From assembly GCA_025800385.1 (NCBI GenBank), contig JAOXRS010000244.1, forward strand, positions 124,001-188,000: DNA of 64,000 nt, in the 5' to 3' direction. Of the stretch, positions 17,322 through 26,973 are shown piece after piece. Both the position numbers and the translations under genes were made by a program. This DNA comes from Candidatus Albibeggiatoa sp. nov. NOAA. GTDB taxonomy: Bacteria; Pseudomonadota; Gammaproteobacteria; Beggiatoales; Beggiatoaceae. The stretch's first letter is position 1. Every line of letters starts with the position of its first letter. Below the pieces are notes generated by a model. The model was given only the letters and a program-made list of their open reading frames with translations, had not been told where the DNA came from and did no database searches.

Positions 17322-19784
17322 ATGCCATTATTACAACATATTTTTCGGATTCCTCTTTGTTTCGTTGTATTGCTTTGGTCATTGCAAACCGTTGCTGCAG
17401 ACCTTACCAACCCTCAATCTACGAATAATACCCCGCCGCAAATTCTGGAAGGCGATAGGATTGAGGTGATTCTAAAAGAAGACAACAGTCATCAATCCTC
17501 AGCAGAACCCAAACCATATGCCATTCTCCTCACGGCATCAGACGCACAGCATGATAAATTAAGTTGGGCAATAGCAACTGAAGCCCAGCATGGCACGATT
17601 ACAATGACTGGCAGTAATAATGTTCAAACTGTGAACTATACACCTGATCCTCACTATCATGGTGTAGATGGTTTTACTGTGCAGGTTGCTGATATTTTTA
17701 ATAATGTAGATACAATCAATGTATATATTATGATTCGGCCCATTAATGATAGCCCGTCAGCATTGAGGGCAAAAGATATTAATGTGGCCTATGGATCGCC
17801 ATTGCAGGCTTATCGGTTGGATAAATATTTTTATGATGTCGATAATGAGCGGCATGAGTTACGTTATGAGGTCACTGAAAATACTCACCCTAACGTTGTG
17901 CGACCTAAAGTTAGAGATAATTTTTTAGAGCTGACCTATAAGCAAGCAGGCGAGAGTAAATTGATGATTAAAGCGATTGATCCGCACGGCTTATATGCAA
18001 CGACGCTTTTTTACGTTGAAGTTGCACCTATTGAATCAACAATTGAAGTGTCACACTCATTTCCTCCTTTAAGTCAAATTGGTCAGCCTGTTGTTTTATT
18101 CTTCCAAGTAAAAAGCCCCTCTGCTATTGATCCTACAGGCTTAGTCACGATCAGTAACGGTCTACAAAGTTGTCATTACAGATTAAAGACAGAGCATCGA
18201 GGTAAAGGCTTGTGTCGATTGACTTTATCTGAATATCAAGATCATATGTTTTATGCTGAATATGCAGGTGATAATAATTTTATGCCTAGTACAACCCAAC
18301 AGGCTTTTGTACATAGTGTTCGCCCCAAGGTATTGGTTTATCATACAAAACCTCGTAGCGAGTATGAGTTATCAGAAGATGGTTTAGGCGATAGTTATGC
18401 TATCTCTTTATCACAGACTCCGATCAATCCTGTAGAGTTGACGTTGACACCTGATAAGCAATTGAGCATTAATGATGCAGATATAGGACAAGCCGTTACC
18501 TTGACGCTAATAGATACGCAACCAACTGAAATCACATTAATACCTACAGATGATGAACTTGTAGAAGGATGGCATTATGGGGCAATACGACATCAAACCC
18601 AAAGTGCAGATGCAGACTATCATAACCTGCGCTCTAACTTACAATTTCCGATACAAGACAATGATGCGGGAATTGTGATTAAACAATCAAATGGTGGCAG
18701 CGAATTAGTTGAAGAAGAAACCACCGATCATTATGCAATTTACTTAAGCACTGTGCCGCAAAAGCCTGTGAATATCAAAATTGAACCGTATGATAATCAG
18801 TCTATGGTTTATCCGAACAACTTATTGTTTGATACTGAGACTTGGTATAAAGCGCAAAATATACAAATCTCAGCTGTGCCTGATACCGAGCTGGAAGGTG
18901 AGCACACATCTATGCTATTTCATTCAATTCGTACTCAGGACATCATTTATGCAGATGAGAATATTAGATTTAATATTGATGGCGACAATACAAATACAGT
19001 AGATGTAGCGATCACTGACAATGATGCAGAGCAGCCCCCTTTAATGCCTAGTGATTTAACCGCTAAATTGCTAGAAGACAATCAAGTTTTTTTACAATGG
19101 CAAGATAATAGTGATAACGAAGAGCGTTTTGTGCTCAAGCGAGATGGCTTAAAGTTGGCTGTGCTACCAGAAAATGCCCGTTATTATCAAGATATAGAAG
19201 TGCGCTGTCATGCTGTCTATCAATATGAGCTATTCAGTGTCAATAAAAAAGGCCGATCACATGAAGCCGCTAAAATTTCTGTGCAAACAGCCCCTTGTTC
19301 AGAATTAAAGCCACCTGATAATTTAGTATCATTCCCGATTGGCAACCAATATATTAACCTTGTTTGGAATGATACCAATAATAGTGAAGCAGGTTATATC
19401 ATTGAACGCAATGGGCGTGAAGTGGGCAGAACATCAGCACATACAGTAGGTTATCGGGATAATAGTTTTACATGCAGTATGAAATATGATTATGCGGTGA
19501 AAGCATACGGCTTTAATGGCGAATATTCATCAGCTGCATACACATCAATACGTACCCAAGCATGTACAGGCCGATTTACGCTCACGCTGAAGATAGAAGG
19601 CGGTGGTACAGTAAATGGGTGTGCTAAAGAATGCATACAAATCTATCCAGAAAAACAGGCTTTAGGGTTTAAAATTAGGGCGTTACCGAATTGGCGATTT
19701 GACCGTTGGGAAGGTGATTGTGATGTTGAACAATTGGTTATGGATGCAGACAAACATTGTATAGCCTACTTTGTGGAAAGTTAG
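17322..19784 (+). CDS. Secreted multidomain Ig-like/FN3 protein with InlB B-repeat-like end
   Basis: This is an 820-residue protein with a signal peptide (hydrophobic FVVLLWSLQTVAA, cleavage after VAAD or nearby). Beta-sandwich domains follow: a cadherin/Ig-like domain with VNYTPDPHYHGVDGFTVQVAD (~100-125), a second similar one, and an Ig-like domain ending YAGDNNFMPSTT (~320). Next are Calx-beta-like segments with DNDAG and DNDAE, two fibronectin III domains (~575-745; LQWQDNSDNEERFVLKRD and LVWNDTNNSEAGYIIERN), and a C-terminal GGGTVNGC...RFDRWEGDCD typical of InlB B-repeat-like domains. There is no LPxTG or autotransporter end. It is probably a surface or matrix protein for adhesion or carbohydrate contact; this is inference. 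Confidence 0.75.
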   Translation: MPLLQHIFRIPLCFVVLLWSLQTVAADLTNPQSTNNTPPQILEGDRIEVILKEDNSHQSSAEPKPYAILLTASDAQHDKLSWAIATEAQHGTITMTGSNNVQTVNYTPDPHYHGVDGFTVQVADIFNNVDTINVYIMIRPINDSPSALRAKDINVAYGSPLQAYRLDKYFYDVDNERHELRYEVTENTHPNVVRPKVRDNFLELTYKQAGESKLMIKAIDPHGLYATTLFYVEVAPIESTIEVSHSFPPLSQIGQPVVLFFQVKSPSAIDPTGLVTISNGLQSCHYRLKTEHRGKGLCRLTLSEYQDHMFYAEYAGDNNFMPSTTQQAFVHSVRPKVLVYHTKPRSEYELSEDGLGDSYAISLSQTPINPVELTLTPDKQLSINDADIGQAVTLTLIDTQPTEITLIPTDDELVEGWHYGAIRHQTQSADADYHNLRSNLQFPIQDNDAGIVIKQSNGGSELVEEETTDHYAIYLSTVPQKPVNIKIEPYDNQSMVYPNNLLFDTETWYKAQNIQISAVPDTELEGEHTSMLFHSIRTQDIIYADENIRFNIDGDNTNTVDVAITDNDAEQPPLMPSDLTAKLLEDNQVFLQWQDNSDNEERFVLKRDGLKLAVLPENARYYQDIEVRCHAVYQYELFSVNKKGRSHEAAKISVQTAPCSELKPPDNLVSFPIGNQYINLVWNDTNNSEAGYIIERNGREVGRTSAHTVGYRDNSFTCSMKYDYAVKAYGFNGEYSSAAYTSIRTQACTGRFTLTLKIEGGGTVNGCAKECIQIYPEKQALGFKIRALPNWRFDRWEGDCDVEQLVMDADKHCIAYFVES

Positions 19785-19941
19785 CCCTAGCGGATAAATG
19801 CCAAGCCTATATTTAAATAAGTGTTCATTATCTACAAGGCTTTTTTTGCTGCTCAACCTATAGAAAAAGCAATAAATCGCTTGATTTTGTCAGCTTTAAC
19901 AGTGATAGAATGGGCTAAAGTTTCATTAAAGATTATGTCCC

Positions 19942-22137
19942 ATGACTACACTCATAGCTGATAAATTGCCCGCTCTGGCATTGCTTGATAACGAACGTCA
20001 AGTATGTTTAGAAACATTTTATGGTGATACACCTGTTACCTTAGATAATCACATCGCATTTACCATTACCCCCTCACAAGATGTGATCGTAGGTGTTCGA
20101 TTACGTTTTGGTACTTATTGCAGACAGAATCATTGTCATATCAACATTGAAATGGCAAATAGCCAGCAACGTTTTAGTGCTCAAGATTTGGTTGATAATG
20201 AGTATTATGAGTTTGTTTTCCCTGAACCTGTCGCTGTAATTGCCAATCAGCCGTTAACTGTCAAAATCTATTCTGATGATGTTGATGAAAACAATATGGT
20301 AGCTTTGTGGTGCACACAAACTATCCCTGCACGAGTACCGTTATTCCCTGCTATCAATTTGCCAAAAGTCGACAATCCTCAAGTTACTATCGTCCTGCCA
20401 GTTTTTAACCAAGCTGAACACAGTTTAAATTGTTTGCTATCGATTGCTGCGTGTGATCCTGAGATTACCAAGCAAGTGATTATGATTAACAATGGCTCGA
20501 CTGATGTTACATCGGATTTATTGGCAAGCTTGCCAGATGGTGTGGACATCATTCAAAACCCTGATAACTATGGTTTTCTGGTTGCGTGCCGTCAAGCAGG
20601 TGGTTTAGTGCAAGGTGAATATATGTTATTGCTACATCAGCATACGCAACTTTTGTCAGGTTGTTTACAGCATTTGATTGAAATGGCGAGCAGTGACGCA
20701 ATGGTTGGCGCGGTGGGTTCTAAAATTTTGTATCCTGATGGGCATTTATTTAGTGCTGGCGGTATTGTGTTTAACAATGGTAGTTATTGTCACTATGGCC
20801 ATATGCAAGACCCAACATTACCCACATTTAGCCAAAGTCGTGAAACAGATTATTGTCCTGATGTCAGTTTACTGATTAAAACAGGCTTGTGGCATCATTT
20901 AGGTGGATTTGATGAGCGTTATGTGCCAATGGGTTATCAAGATGTCGACTTATGTTTTGGCTTACGTCAAGCAGGTTATGCCGTCATGTATTGCCCGCAA
21001 TCTCAGGTGATTTATGATGCCGAGAGTGATGCGACTATTTCCCCAGAACAAGCTCAAATGAGTCGCGCGCATTTTGTTGCTAAGTGGGATACCATGTTAG
21101 ATGAGCAACAAGTCTCTGCAGAAACCCCTATCGATGAAGCGGCCAAACGTCTAAACCAGCGTGCTTATGAACAGCGGCGCGAGCAAGAAATCAGTCGTTA
21201 TGCTGAAGTCGAAAATGTGCATGATCTGCCTGATATTTTTCATTATTGGTCAAATAAATACTTATTACCGATGCAGCAAACTTTAGGGTTTAATAATGCT
21301 AATGCGTTTTTTTGCCAATATATGCAGCAAGTGTGTGAACAGTTTCCAGACCAAATTTGTCGCTTTGTCAGTATTGGGGCAGGAAATTGTGATTTAGAAG
21401 TAACGGTTGTCGAGATGCTACGTCAGAAAGGGGTTAATAACTTTTTGATGGAATGTTTGGATATTAATCCGCATATGTTGGAGCGTGGTACGCAATTGAT
21501 TCATAGCAAACAGTTGCAAGATCACATGAAAGTCACTTGTGCAGATATTAACGCATGGCAAACAGAGCAGCATTATCACATTGTGATGGCAAGCCAATCA
21601 TTGCATCATTTTGTTGAGTTAGAATTGTTGTTTAACAAAATTTATGATGTATTACATCCGCAAGGTTATTTCTTAACGGATGATATGGTGGGACGCAATG
21701 GACATATGCGCTGGGATGAGGCATTGGCTTTATTCAATCCATTATGGACAGAGCTGCCAGAGCATTATAAATATAACCACTTATTAAAACGGGTCGAGTT
21801 GGAATATGAAAATTGGGATTGTTCAGTAGATTCGTTTGAAGGGATTCGCGCCCAAGATATTTTACCGTTGTTAATGGATAAGTTTGGTTTTGACCTATTC
21901 TTAGGTTACGGCAATATTATTGATGTGTTGATTGATCGTTGTTTTGGACATAATTTTGATGTGAATAATCCGCAAGATTTGGCGTTTATTGATAAAGCAC
22001 ACAGTGTTGACCAAGCGGCTATTGAGGCAGGCGATATTAAACCAACGCATATGATTGCAGCGTTAACCCGTGATAAAAACCGAACCCCACGTACATTTAA
22101 ACATTTAACTCCTGAGTTTTGTGTGCGTCCTGTGTGA
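19942..22137 (+). CDS. Glycosyltransferase family 2 - methyltransferase fusion
   Basis: This is a 731-residue protein in three parts. Residues 1-145 are a beta-rich domain without a firm assignment. Residues ~148-370 are a GT2 fold (VTIVLPVFNQAEHSLNCLLS, INNGSTD, NPDNYGFLVACRQ, VGAVGSKILYPDG, GGFDERYVPMGYQDVDLCFGL). Residues ~450-690 are a SAM-dependent methyltransferase (FVSIGAGNCDLEV, MECLDINPHMLERG, MASQSLHHF). In family members of this kind the GT2 metal site usually reads NND or similar after GEYLLLL; here it is LLLHQHT, lacking the Asp. The protein may therefore use an altered site or be a non-catalytic GT domain. It probably modifies a cell-surface glycan or secreted protein. Confidence 0.75.
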   Translation: MTTLIADKLPALALLDNERQVCLETFYGDTPVTLDNHIAFTITPSQDVIVGVRLRFGTYCRQNHCHINIEMANSQQRFSAQDLVDNEYYEFVFPEPVAVIANQPLTVKIYSDDVDENNMVALWCTQTIPARVPLFPAINLPKVDNPQVTIVLPVFNQAEHSLNCLLSIAACDPEITKQVIMINNGSTDVTSDLLASLPDGVDIIQNPDNYGFLVACRQAGGLVQGEYMLLLHQHTQLLSGCLQHLIEMASSDAMVGAVGSKILYPDGHLFSAGGIVFNNGSYCHYGHMQDPTLPTFSQSRETDYCPDVSLLIKTGLWHHLGGFDERYVPMGYQDVDLCFGLRQAGYAVMYCPQSQVIYDAESDATISPEQAQMSRAHFVAKWDTMLDEQQVSAETPIDEAAKRLNQRAYEQRREQEISRYAEVENVHDLPDIFHYWSNKYLLPMQQTLGFNNANAFFCQYMQQVCEQFPDQICRFVSIGAGNCDLEVTVVEMLRQKGVNNFLMECLDINPHMLERGTQLIHSKQLQDHMKVTCADINAWQTEQHYHIVMASQSLHHFVELELLFNKIYDVLHPQGYFLTDDMVGRNGHMRWDEALALFNPLWTELPEHYKYNHLLKRVELEYENWDCSVDSFEGIRAQDILPLLMDKFGFDLFLGYGNIIDVLIDRCFGHNFDVNNPQDLAFIDKAHSVDQAAIEAGDIKPTHMIAALTRDKNRTPRTFKHLTPEFCVRPV

Positions 22138-22187
22138 TGCGTTAGCTATTGTTGCATCAGTGCTTAATTGTATTGATGTAACATTGG

Positions 22188-23048
22188 TTAGTGAGAAACA
22201 AAAAACATCTCCATTTCCCCGCGATTTTTAATTGCAATTTTGCCCCGATATTCACATGAAAAATGATCTTTGATTAATTCATAACTGTCTTTAGAAATAT
22301 TGATTTTACCTGCTTCACTGGCGGACTCCATTCGAGAAGCAATATTTACCGTATCGCCCCAAATATCATAAGCAAATTTCTTTTCACCCACCACGCCCGC
22401 AATCACCGATCCACTGTGCAAACCGATTCGAATTTCCCAATAAGGCTTATTTTGCTGTTTTTTAGTTTCAATATAATCTTGCATAAATGCCGCAATTTCC
22501 AACGCTGCATTCACCGAATCGATGCAATGTGATTCTCGGCCACAAAGACCTGCGGCACACATGTAGGCATCTCCGATGGTTTTAAGCCGTTCTAAATTAT
22601 GCTTTTCAATGATATTGTCAAAGTTTGAAAAACAATAGTCTAACTCATGAATCAGCTCCTGCGGCGACATCATGGTAGTGATTTTGGTGAAGCCTTTGAA
22701 ATCTGTAAATAAAACCGTGACTGAATCCAGATAAAATGGCTCAATTCTGCCGTTCTGTTTTAATTCAGTTGCAATTTTTTTTGGCAGGATATTGAGTAAT
22801 AGCTTTTCTGATTTATGTTGCTCGTGTTGTAATTCTTGATAAAGTTGTTCTAGTTGTTGGTTTTTTTGTTCAATGGTTTGGCGCACTGTTTCAACTTCAG
22901 CATTAATCGTTTTCAGCAAATGGTCACTTTTTTCTTTCAAGGTTTCCAGTTGAGCACGGTTAATCTCTGAGCGACGCAATTTTTTCTGATATAACAAGAT
23001 TTGCTTGTTCAGCTTATGAATTTGTTGTTCTATGGTTTTGTGTTCCAT
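22188..23048 (-). CDS. Class III adenylate/guanylate cyclase with coiled-coil N-terminus
   Basis: This is a 286-residue soluble protein. Residues ~5-85 are a heptad-rich coiled coil; the catalytic domain covers ~105-275. Metal aspartates D116 (LFTDFKGF) and D160 (KTIGDAY) are present, as are the transition-state pair N235 and R239 (NIASRM). The base-selecting residues are K156 and D228, the combination of adenylyl cyclases, so cAMP is the likely product. The start codon overlaps the stop of the upstream FIST gene by one base (TAATG), indicating translational coupling. It has no membrane or sensor domain of its own; the FIST protein probably supplies the signal (inference). Confidence 0.85.
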   Translation of the reverse strand: MEHKTIEQQIHKLNKQILLYQKKLRRSEINRAQLETLKEKSDHLLKTINAEVETVRQTIEQKNQQLEQLYQELQHEQHKSEKLLLNILPKKIATELKQNGRIEPFYLDSVTVLFTDFKGFTKITTMMSPQELIHELDYCFSNFDNIIEKHNLERLKTIGDAYMCAAGLCGRESHCIDSVNAALEIAAFMQDYIETKKQQNKPYWEIRIGLHSGSVIAGVVGEKKFAYDIWGDTVNIASRMESASEAGKINISKDSYELIKDHFSCEYRGKIAIKNRGEMEMFFVSH

Positions 23049-24199
23049 TAGCTTCCCAATATCAGTGTGACAAACGTCCCGTTATGCAGACGCGTCGGTG
23101 CAGGTGGTATGACAGGACAGATTTCACCATAAGCATAAAACCCGATGACAGGAAAATTTTGCTGACTGGCGTAATCTTGCACTAGATCAAATTCATGCTT
23201 AGTTTTTGTGCCTAAAATCGCTTTACGGGCAGCACAGGAAAAGATTAAGCCGATTTCTGGTTTAGCACTAAATTCTTCTAACGCTTGTGCAATCGACTGT
23301 TTCGCCCCTTCTAGCAAGTTATCTCTGGTTGCTTCGGCAATTTGTATCAAGGCATTTTCTGGAATTTTACCGTTAAAAACAAGAGACTTATTGTTTCTAT
23401 CCGTATTAAATATGGCGCGGATATAAAATTTATCTTGTTCCGCTTCAAAAATCGCAATCGGAAATTCTCGACTTTGGTGAGTAAATGCCCCTAGGTAATG
23501 GTGATAAAACTCAAGCGCGGGTTGATGGTTAATTTCAAATACTTCATTGCCTATTGCTTTGGTAATTTGGGCTTTTTTACCGATGGTTTTCCAGCCACTG
23601 GCCACGCCATGAGCAAATTGGATATTGCCACCAAATATAAGGATCGGCATTGCATTACTGTAGCTTTTGGATTGGTAGAACTGATAGGTATTTTTTAGTT
23701 CTGCCTGTTCACCTGCCATGCCGCCATAAATCGGCACTTTGTTACCCAGTTGTTTTTGCAACGCATCTAAGGCAATGTCTTTCACACCAAGTAGACCATC
23801 AGGAAAGGTTAGGCAAAAAGAAGGGGATACGGATAATTTTGCCATCGCTTGATCGTATGCAGCCACTGCACAATCTGCGGGTGATTCAAGCAAATGATGT
23901 CCGAGGCCTGCTTTAATTTCGATGGTATTGGAATAGAATAGAATCAGTGAAATGGCATCTTCAGTAAAGCCAAGTTGTGAGGATAATTCACCATCTGTTG
24001 TACAGCCGATTAATTCAATATTAGGATAGGTTTGGCAAATGGTTTCGAGTATAACGGTATGTTCGTAATCGATTGCACTGAATAAAATACCCGCTTGAGG
24101 TGTGTAGCCTGCTAATTTCCTTTGGCATTGTTCTAAGACTTCTAAGATGGCATCTCGCGAATCTACATCTTCACTATGCCCGATCACCGCTTTTAACAT
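23048..24199 (-). CDS. FIST domain (FIST_N + FIST_C) signal-sensing protein
   Basis: This is a 383-residue protein with features of FIST proteins: an N-terminal half with GCTTDGELSSQLGF and FPDGLLGVKDI and IYGGMAGE, and a C-terminal half with EARDxxxEAxxx-like LIQIAEATRDNLLEGAKQS and IGFYAYGEICP near the end. FIST domains are thought to bind small ligands such as amino acids and are often found with signalling enzymes. No membrane segment is seen. It is the first gene of a two-gene unit with the cyclase. Confidence 0.85.
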   Translation of the reverse strand: MLKAVIGHSEDVDSRDAILEVLEQCQRKLAGYTPQAGILFSAIDYEHTVILETICQTYPNIELIGCTTDGELSSQLGFTEDAISLILFYSNTIEIKAGLGHHLLESPADCAVAAYDQAMAKLSVSPSFCLTFPDGLLGVKDIALDALQKQLGNKVPIYGGMAGEQAELKNTYQFYQSKSYSNAMPILIFGGNIQFAHGVASGWKTIGKKAQITKAIGNEVFEINHQPALEFYHHYLGAFTHQSREFPIAIFEAEQDKFYIRAIFNTDRNNKSLVFNGKIPENALIQIAEATRDNLLEGAKQSIAQALEEFSAKPEIGLIFSCAARKAILGTKTKHEFDLVQDYASQQNFPVIGFYAYGEICPVIPPAPTRLHNGTFVTLILGS

Positions 24200-24343
24200 G
24201 ATTTATTTCCTTAGGAACACCTCTTAAACTTGTTATTAATCTCTATTTTGTTTTTAAATCTACAGTTGAGATGATTTTGTTGATGTTAACTAAAATTGAC
24301 ATTCCAGCTACAAAACGTCTATAGCTGGAACATAACAAAGGTG

Positions 24344-26314
24344 TTAAGCGGCCGCTGTCGCCATATTTTTCTGAACAGCTTTACGTTTCAACTTACGGTA
24401 ACGTTTATCCATCGCTGCCATAATACCGCCTAAGGCCATGAATAACGTACCCACCCAAATCCAACGGATAAAAGGTTTAAAGTACACGCGAACTGCCCAT
24501 GCATTACTCCCCACAGATTCACCTAATGCAACATATAAATCGCGGAAAACAGACACATTAATCGCCGCTTCCGTCATTGGCATTCTTTGCACCAAATAAA
24601 AACGCTTTTCAGGTCTTAATTCAGCAACCAATTGTCCGTCTTTTTCAACTGTGATTAGGCCTCTATCCGCTTTATAGTTTGGGCCATCAAATGGCTTAAT
24701 TTCTTTCAAAGTGAATTGATAACCACCCACATCAACAGGTTCATTTAACGCCATCCGCACATCACGTTCAACACTATAAGACATGGTTAAAGTCACGCCG
24801 ATGATGAAAAGTGCTACACCAAAATGCGCTAAACCCATACCATAAAAACTAGCTGGTAATTGGAACGCCGCTTGAACTGGATTACGTTTGTTTTTCAACT
24901 TATCCATAAAGCTTTTTATGCCCGTGAAAATCACCCACATTGCCAATGCAACCCCCGGCATCACGATTAAGCCTTTCATACCCATGAACAAGTAAGGAAT
25001 TGATATCCCGACGATAATACTGAGAATCAAGCTCACCACTAACAGACTGGCTAAGTTGCTGGCTTTATCTTGCTTCCAACGGGTTAAAGGGCCAATACCC
25101 AGCAAAATCATCAATGGGAACATGAAAATTACAAACATTTTGTCGAAATACGGAGGGCCTACCGAAATTTCGCCGAGTTTCAATGCGTCGATAAATAAAG
25201 GATACAATGTACCAATCAGCACCGCTGCACAGGTTACCAATAATAAGACGTTGTTAATTAACAAAAATGACTCTTTAGAAATCACGTCAAAATAGCCACC
25301 TTTGCCCACTTTCGGCGCACGCCACGCATAGAGCAATAACGAGATGCCCACAACAACAGCAAGAAAGCCTAAAATGAACACACCGCGGGTTGGGTCGCTG
25401 GCAAACGCATGAACCGAGGTTAATACGCCAGAGCGGACTAAGAATGTGCCTAATAAACTGAGTGAAAAAGCGAGAATCGCTAGTAACACCGTCCAGTTTT
25501 TAAATGCTGCCCGTTTTTCGGTTACTGCAAGAGAGTGGATTAAAGCCGTCCCAACTAACCAAGGCATGAATGAAGCGTTTTCAACTGGATCCCAGAACCA
25601 CCAGCCACCCCAGCCCAATTCGTAGTAAGCCCACCAGCTACCAAGCGCAATGCCTAAAGTTAAAAATACCCAAGCAACTAATGTCCAAGGTCGTGACCAA
25701 CGCGCCCACGCACTATCCAATGAGCCGCCCAATAATGCCGCAATCGCAAACGCAAATGCCACAGAAAAGCCTACATAACCCATGTACAACATTGGTGGAT
25801 GGATAATCAATCCAGGGTCTTGCAACAATGGATTTAAATCTCGCCCATCAACAGGGGGGGAAGCTAAACGATCAAATGGGTTGGAAGTTAATACCATAAA
25901 GAGCAAAAAGCCGATGCTAATAAAGCCCATCACTGCAATCACTCTGGCCGCCATTGGGCGCGGTAAGCTGTGACTGAATACCACAACTGCGACTGTCCAC
26001 AAAGATAAAATCAATGTCCATAATAGCATCGAGCCTTCGTGACCACCCCATACACTGACGATACGATAGTGTAAAGGTAGAGTGGTATTCGAGTGAGATG
26101 CGACGTAAGCCACGGAAAAATCGTTGTAAATAAACGCATAGGTCAAACAGACATACGCCAAGGCTAGAAATACAAATTGTCCTGTTGCCGCGGGGCGTGC
26201 GACAGCCATTAAATTGGGTGCAGCGCGAAATGTCCCCAACAGGGGAAAAACGGTCTGCACAATGGCCAAACAGAGCGCAAGAATCAATAAATAATGTCCG
26301 AGTTCTGGAATCAT
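24344..26314 (-). CDS. ccmF: Cytochrome c heme lyase subunit CcmF
   Basis: This 656-residue polytopic membrane protein carries the WWD signature WGGWWFWDPVENASFMPWL and many conserved CcmF stretches (VWGGHEGSMLLW, PGLIIHPPMLYMGYVG, TFLVRSGVLTSVHAF). CcmF takes heme from holo-CcmE and attaches it to the CxxCH motif of apocytochrome c in the periplasm. Length is normal. It is the last of a ccmD-ccmE-ccmF run; ccmABC and ccmGH are not adjacent. The plus-strand region after it holds nothing but the gap to the FIST gene. Confidence 0.95.
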   Translation of the reverse strand: MIPELGHYLLILALCLAIVQTVFPLLGTFRAAPNLMAVARPAATGQFVFLALAYVCLTYAFIYNDFSVAYVASHSNTTLPLHYRIVSVWGGHEGSMLLWTLILSLWTVAVVVFSHSLPRPMAARVIAVMGFISIGFLLFMVLTSNPFDRLASPPVDGRDLNPLLQDPGLIIHPPMLYMGYVGFSVAFAFAIAALLGGSLDSAWARWSRPWTLVAWVFLTLGIALGSWWAYYELGWGGWWFWDPVENASFMPWLVGTALIHSLAVTEKRAAFKNWTVLLAILAFSLSLLGTFLVRSGVLTSVHAFASDPTRGVFILGFLAVVVGISLLLYAWRAPKVGKGGYFDVISKESFLLINNVLLLVTCAAVLIGTLYPLFIDALKLGEISVGPPYFDKMFVIFMFPLMILLGIGPLTRWKQDKASNLASLLVVSLILSIIVGISIPYLFMGMKGLIVMPGVALAMWVIFTGIKSFMDKLKNKRNPVQAAFQLPASFYGMGLAHFGVALFIIGVTLTMSYSVERDVRMALNEPVDVGGYQFTLKEIKPFDGPNYKADRGLITVEKDGQLVAELRPEKRFYLVQRMPMTEAAINVSVFRDLYVALGESVGSNAWAVRVYFKPFIRWIWVGTLFMALGGIMAAMDKRYRKLKRKAVQKNMATAAA

Positions 26315-26354
26315 AAGTAATAATTTCGATATGTAATGAATGGTTTAAACAAGG

Positions 26355-26807
26355 CTATTCCGCACTATTCTCTTGTTCTGATTTGGCCTGTTTTTCCAAT
26401 GAACGTGCGACTTCAGGCGGCATATAATTTTCATCGTGTTTGGCTAACACTTCAGAGGCATGGAATTGACCATCAGCTTGCATTTTACCAATTGCAACAA
26501 TACCTTGGCCTTCACGGAATAAGTCAGGCAAAATACCTTCATATTGCACAGTAATGATGTTTTTGTAGTCAGTCAGATCAAACTTAATTTTTAAGCTGTC
26601 TGTGGCACGTTCTACACTTTTATCGACTACCATTCCACCCACACGGATTTTTTTATTTTCAGGGGCTTCACCCGCTAAGATTTGTGTAGGGTCATAAAAA
26701 TACAACATATTCTCTTGGAATGCAGTTAATGCAAGGCTTGTCGCCACACCTACACCCAATAAAATTAAAAAGACAACGGCCAGTCTTTGTTTACGCTTTG
26801 CTGTCAT
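26355..26807 (-). CDS. ccmE: Periplasmic heme chaperone CcmE
   Basis: This 150-residue protein has an N-terminal membrane anchor (~9-28), the beta-barrel domain (IRVGGMVVDKSVER, FDLTDYKNIITVQYEGILPDLFREGQGIVAIG), and the heme-binding motif LAKHDENYMPPEV with H124 as the covalent heme ligand and Y128 as axial ligand. CcmE passes heme from CcmC to CcmF. Its start overlaps the ccmD end by 17 bases. Confidence 0.95.
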   Translation of the reverse strand: MTAKRKQRLAVVFLILLGVGVATSLALTAFQENMLYFYDPTQILAGEAPENKKIRVGGMVVDKSVERATDSLKIKFDLTDYKNIITVQYEGILPDLFREGQGIVAIGKMQADGQFHASEVLAKHDENYMPPEVARSLEKQAKSEQENSAE

Positions 26808-26973
26808 GACGTTGTTCCCTCCGAGCTTTTCGCGCTAATGTTTTTAATAAGTTACGCTCACAAAATATAGGGCTAATCGCGTTTGCAAGTAAAACGACAA
26901 AAGCAATGCCGTAACTCGACCAAACATAAAAGCCATAGCCTCCCATATTAAAAAATTCTTGCCATGAACTCAT
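26791..26973 (-). CDS. ccmD: Heme exporter protein CcmD
   Basis: This is a 60-residue membrane peptide with one segment (YGIAFVVLLANAI) after an N-terminal FFNMGGYGFYVWSSYG, the conserved CcmD start, and a basic C-terminus. It helps release holo-CcmE from the CcmABC complex. It is the first gene of this three-gene operon. Confidence 0.9.
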   Translation of the reverse strand: MSSWQEFFNMGGYGFYVWSSYGIAFVVLLANAISPIFCERNLLKTLARKARREQRHDSKA

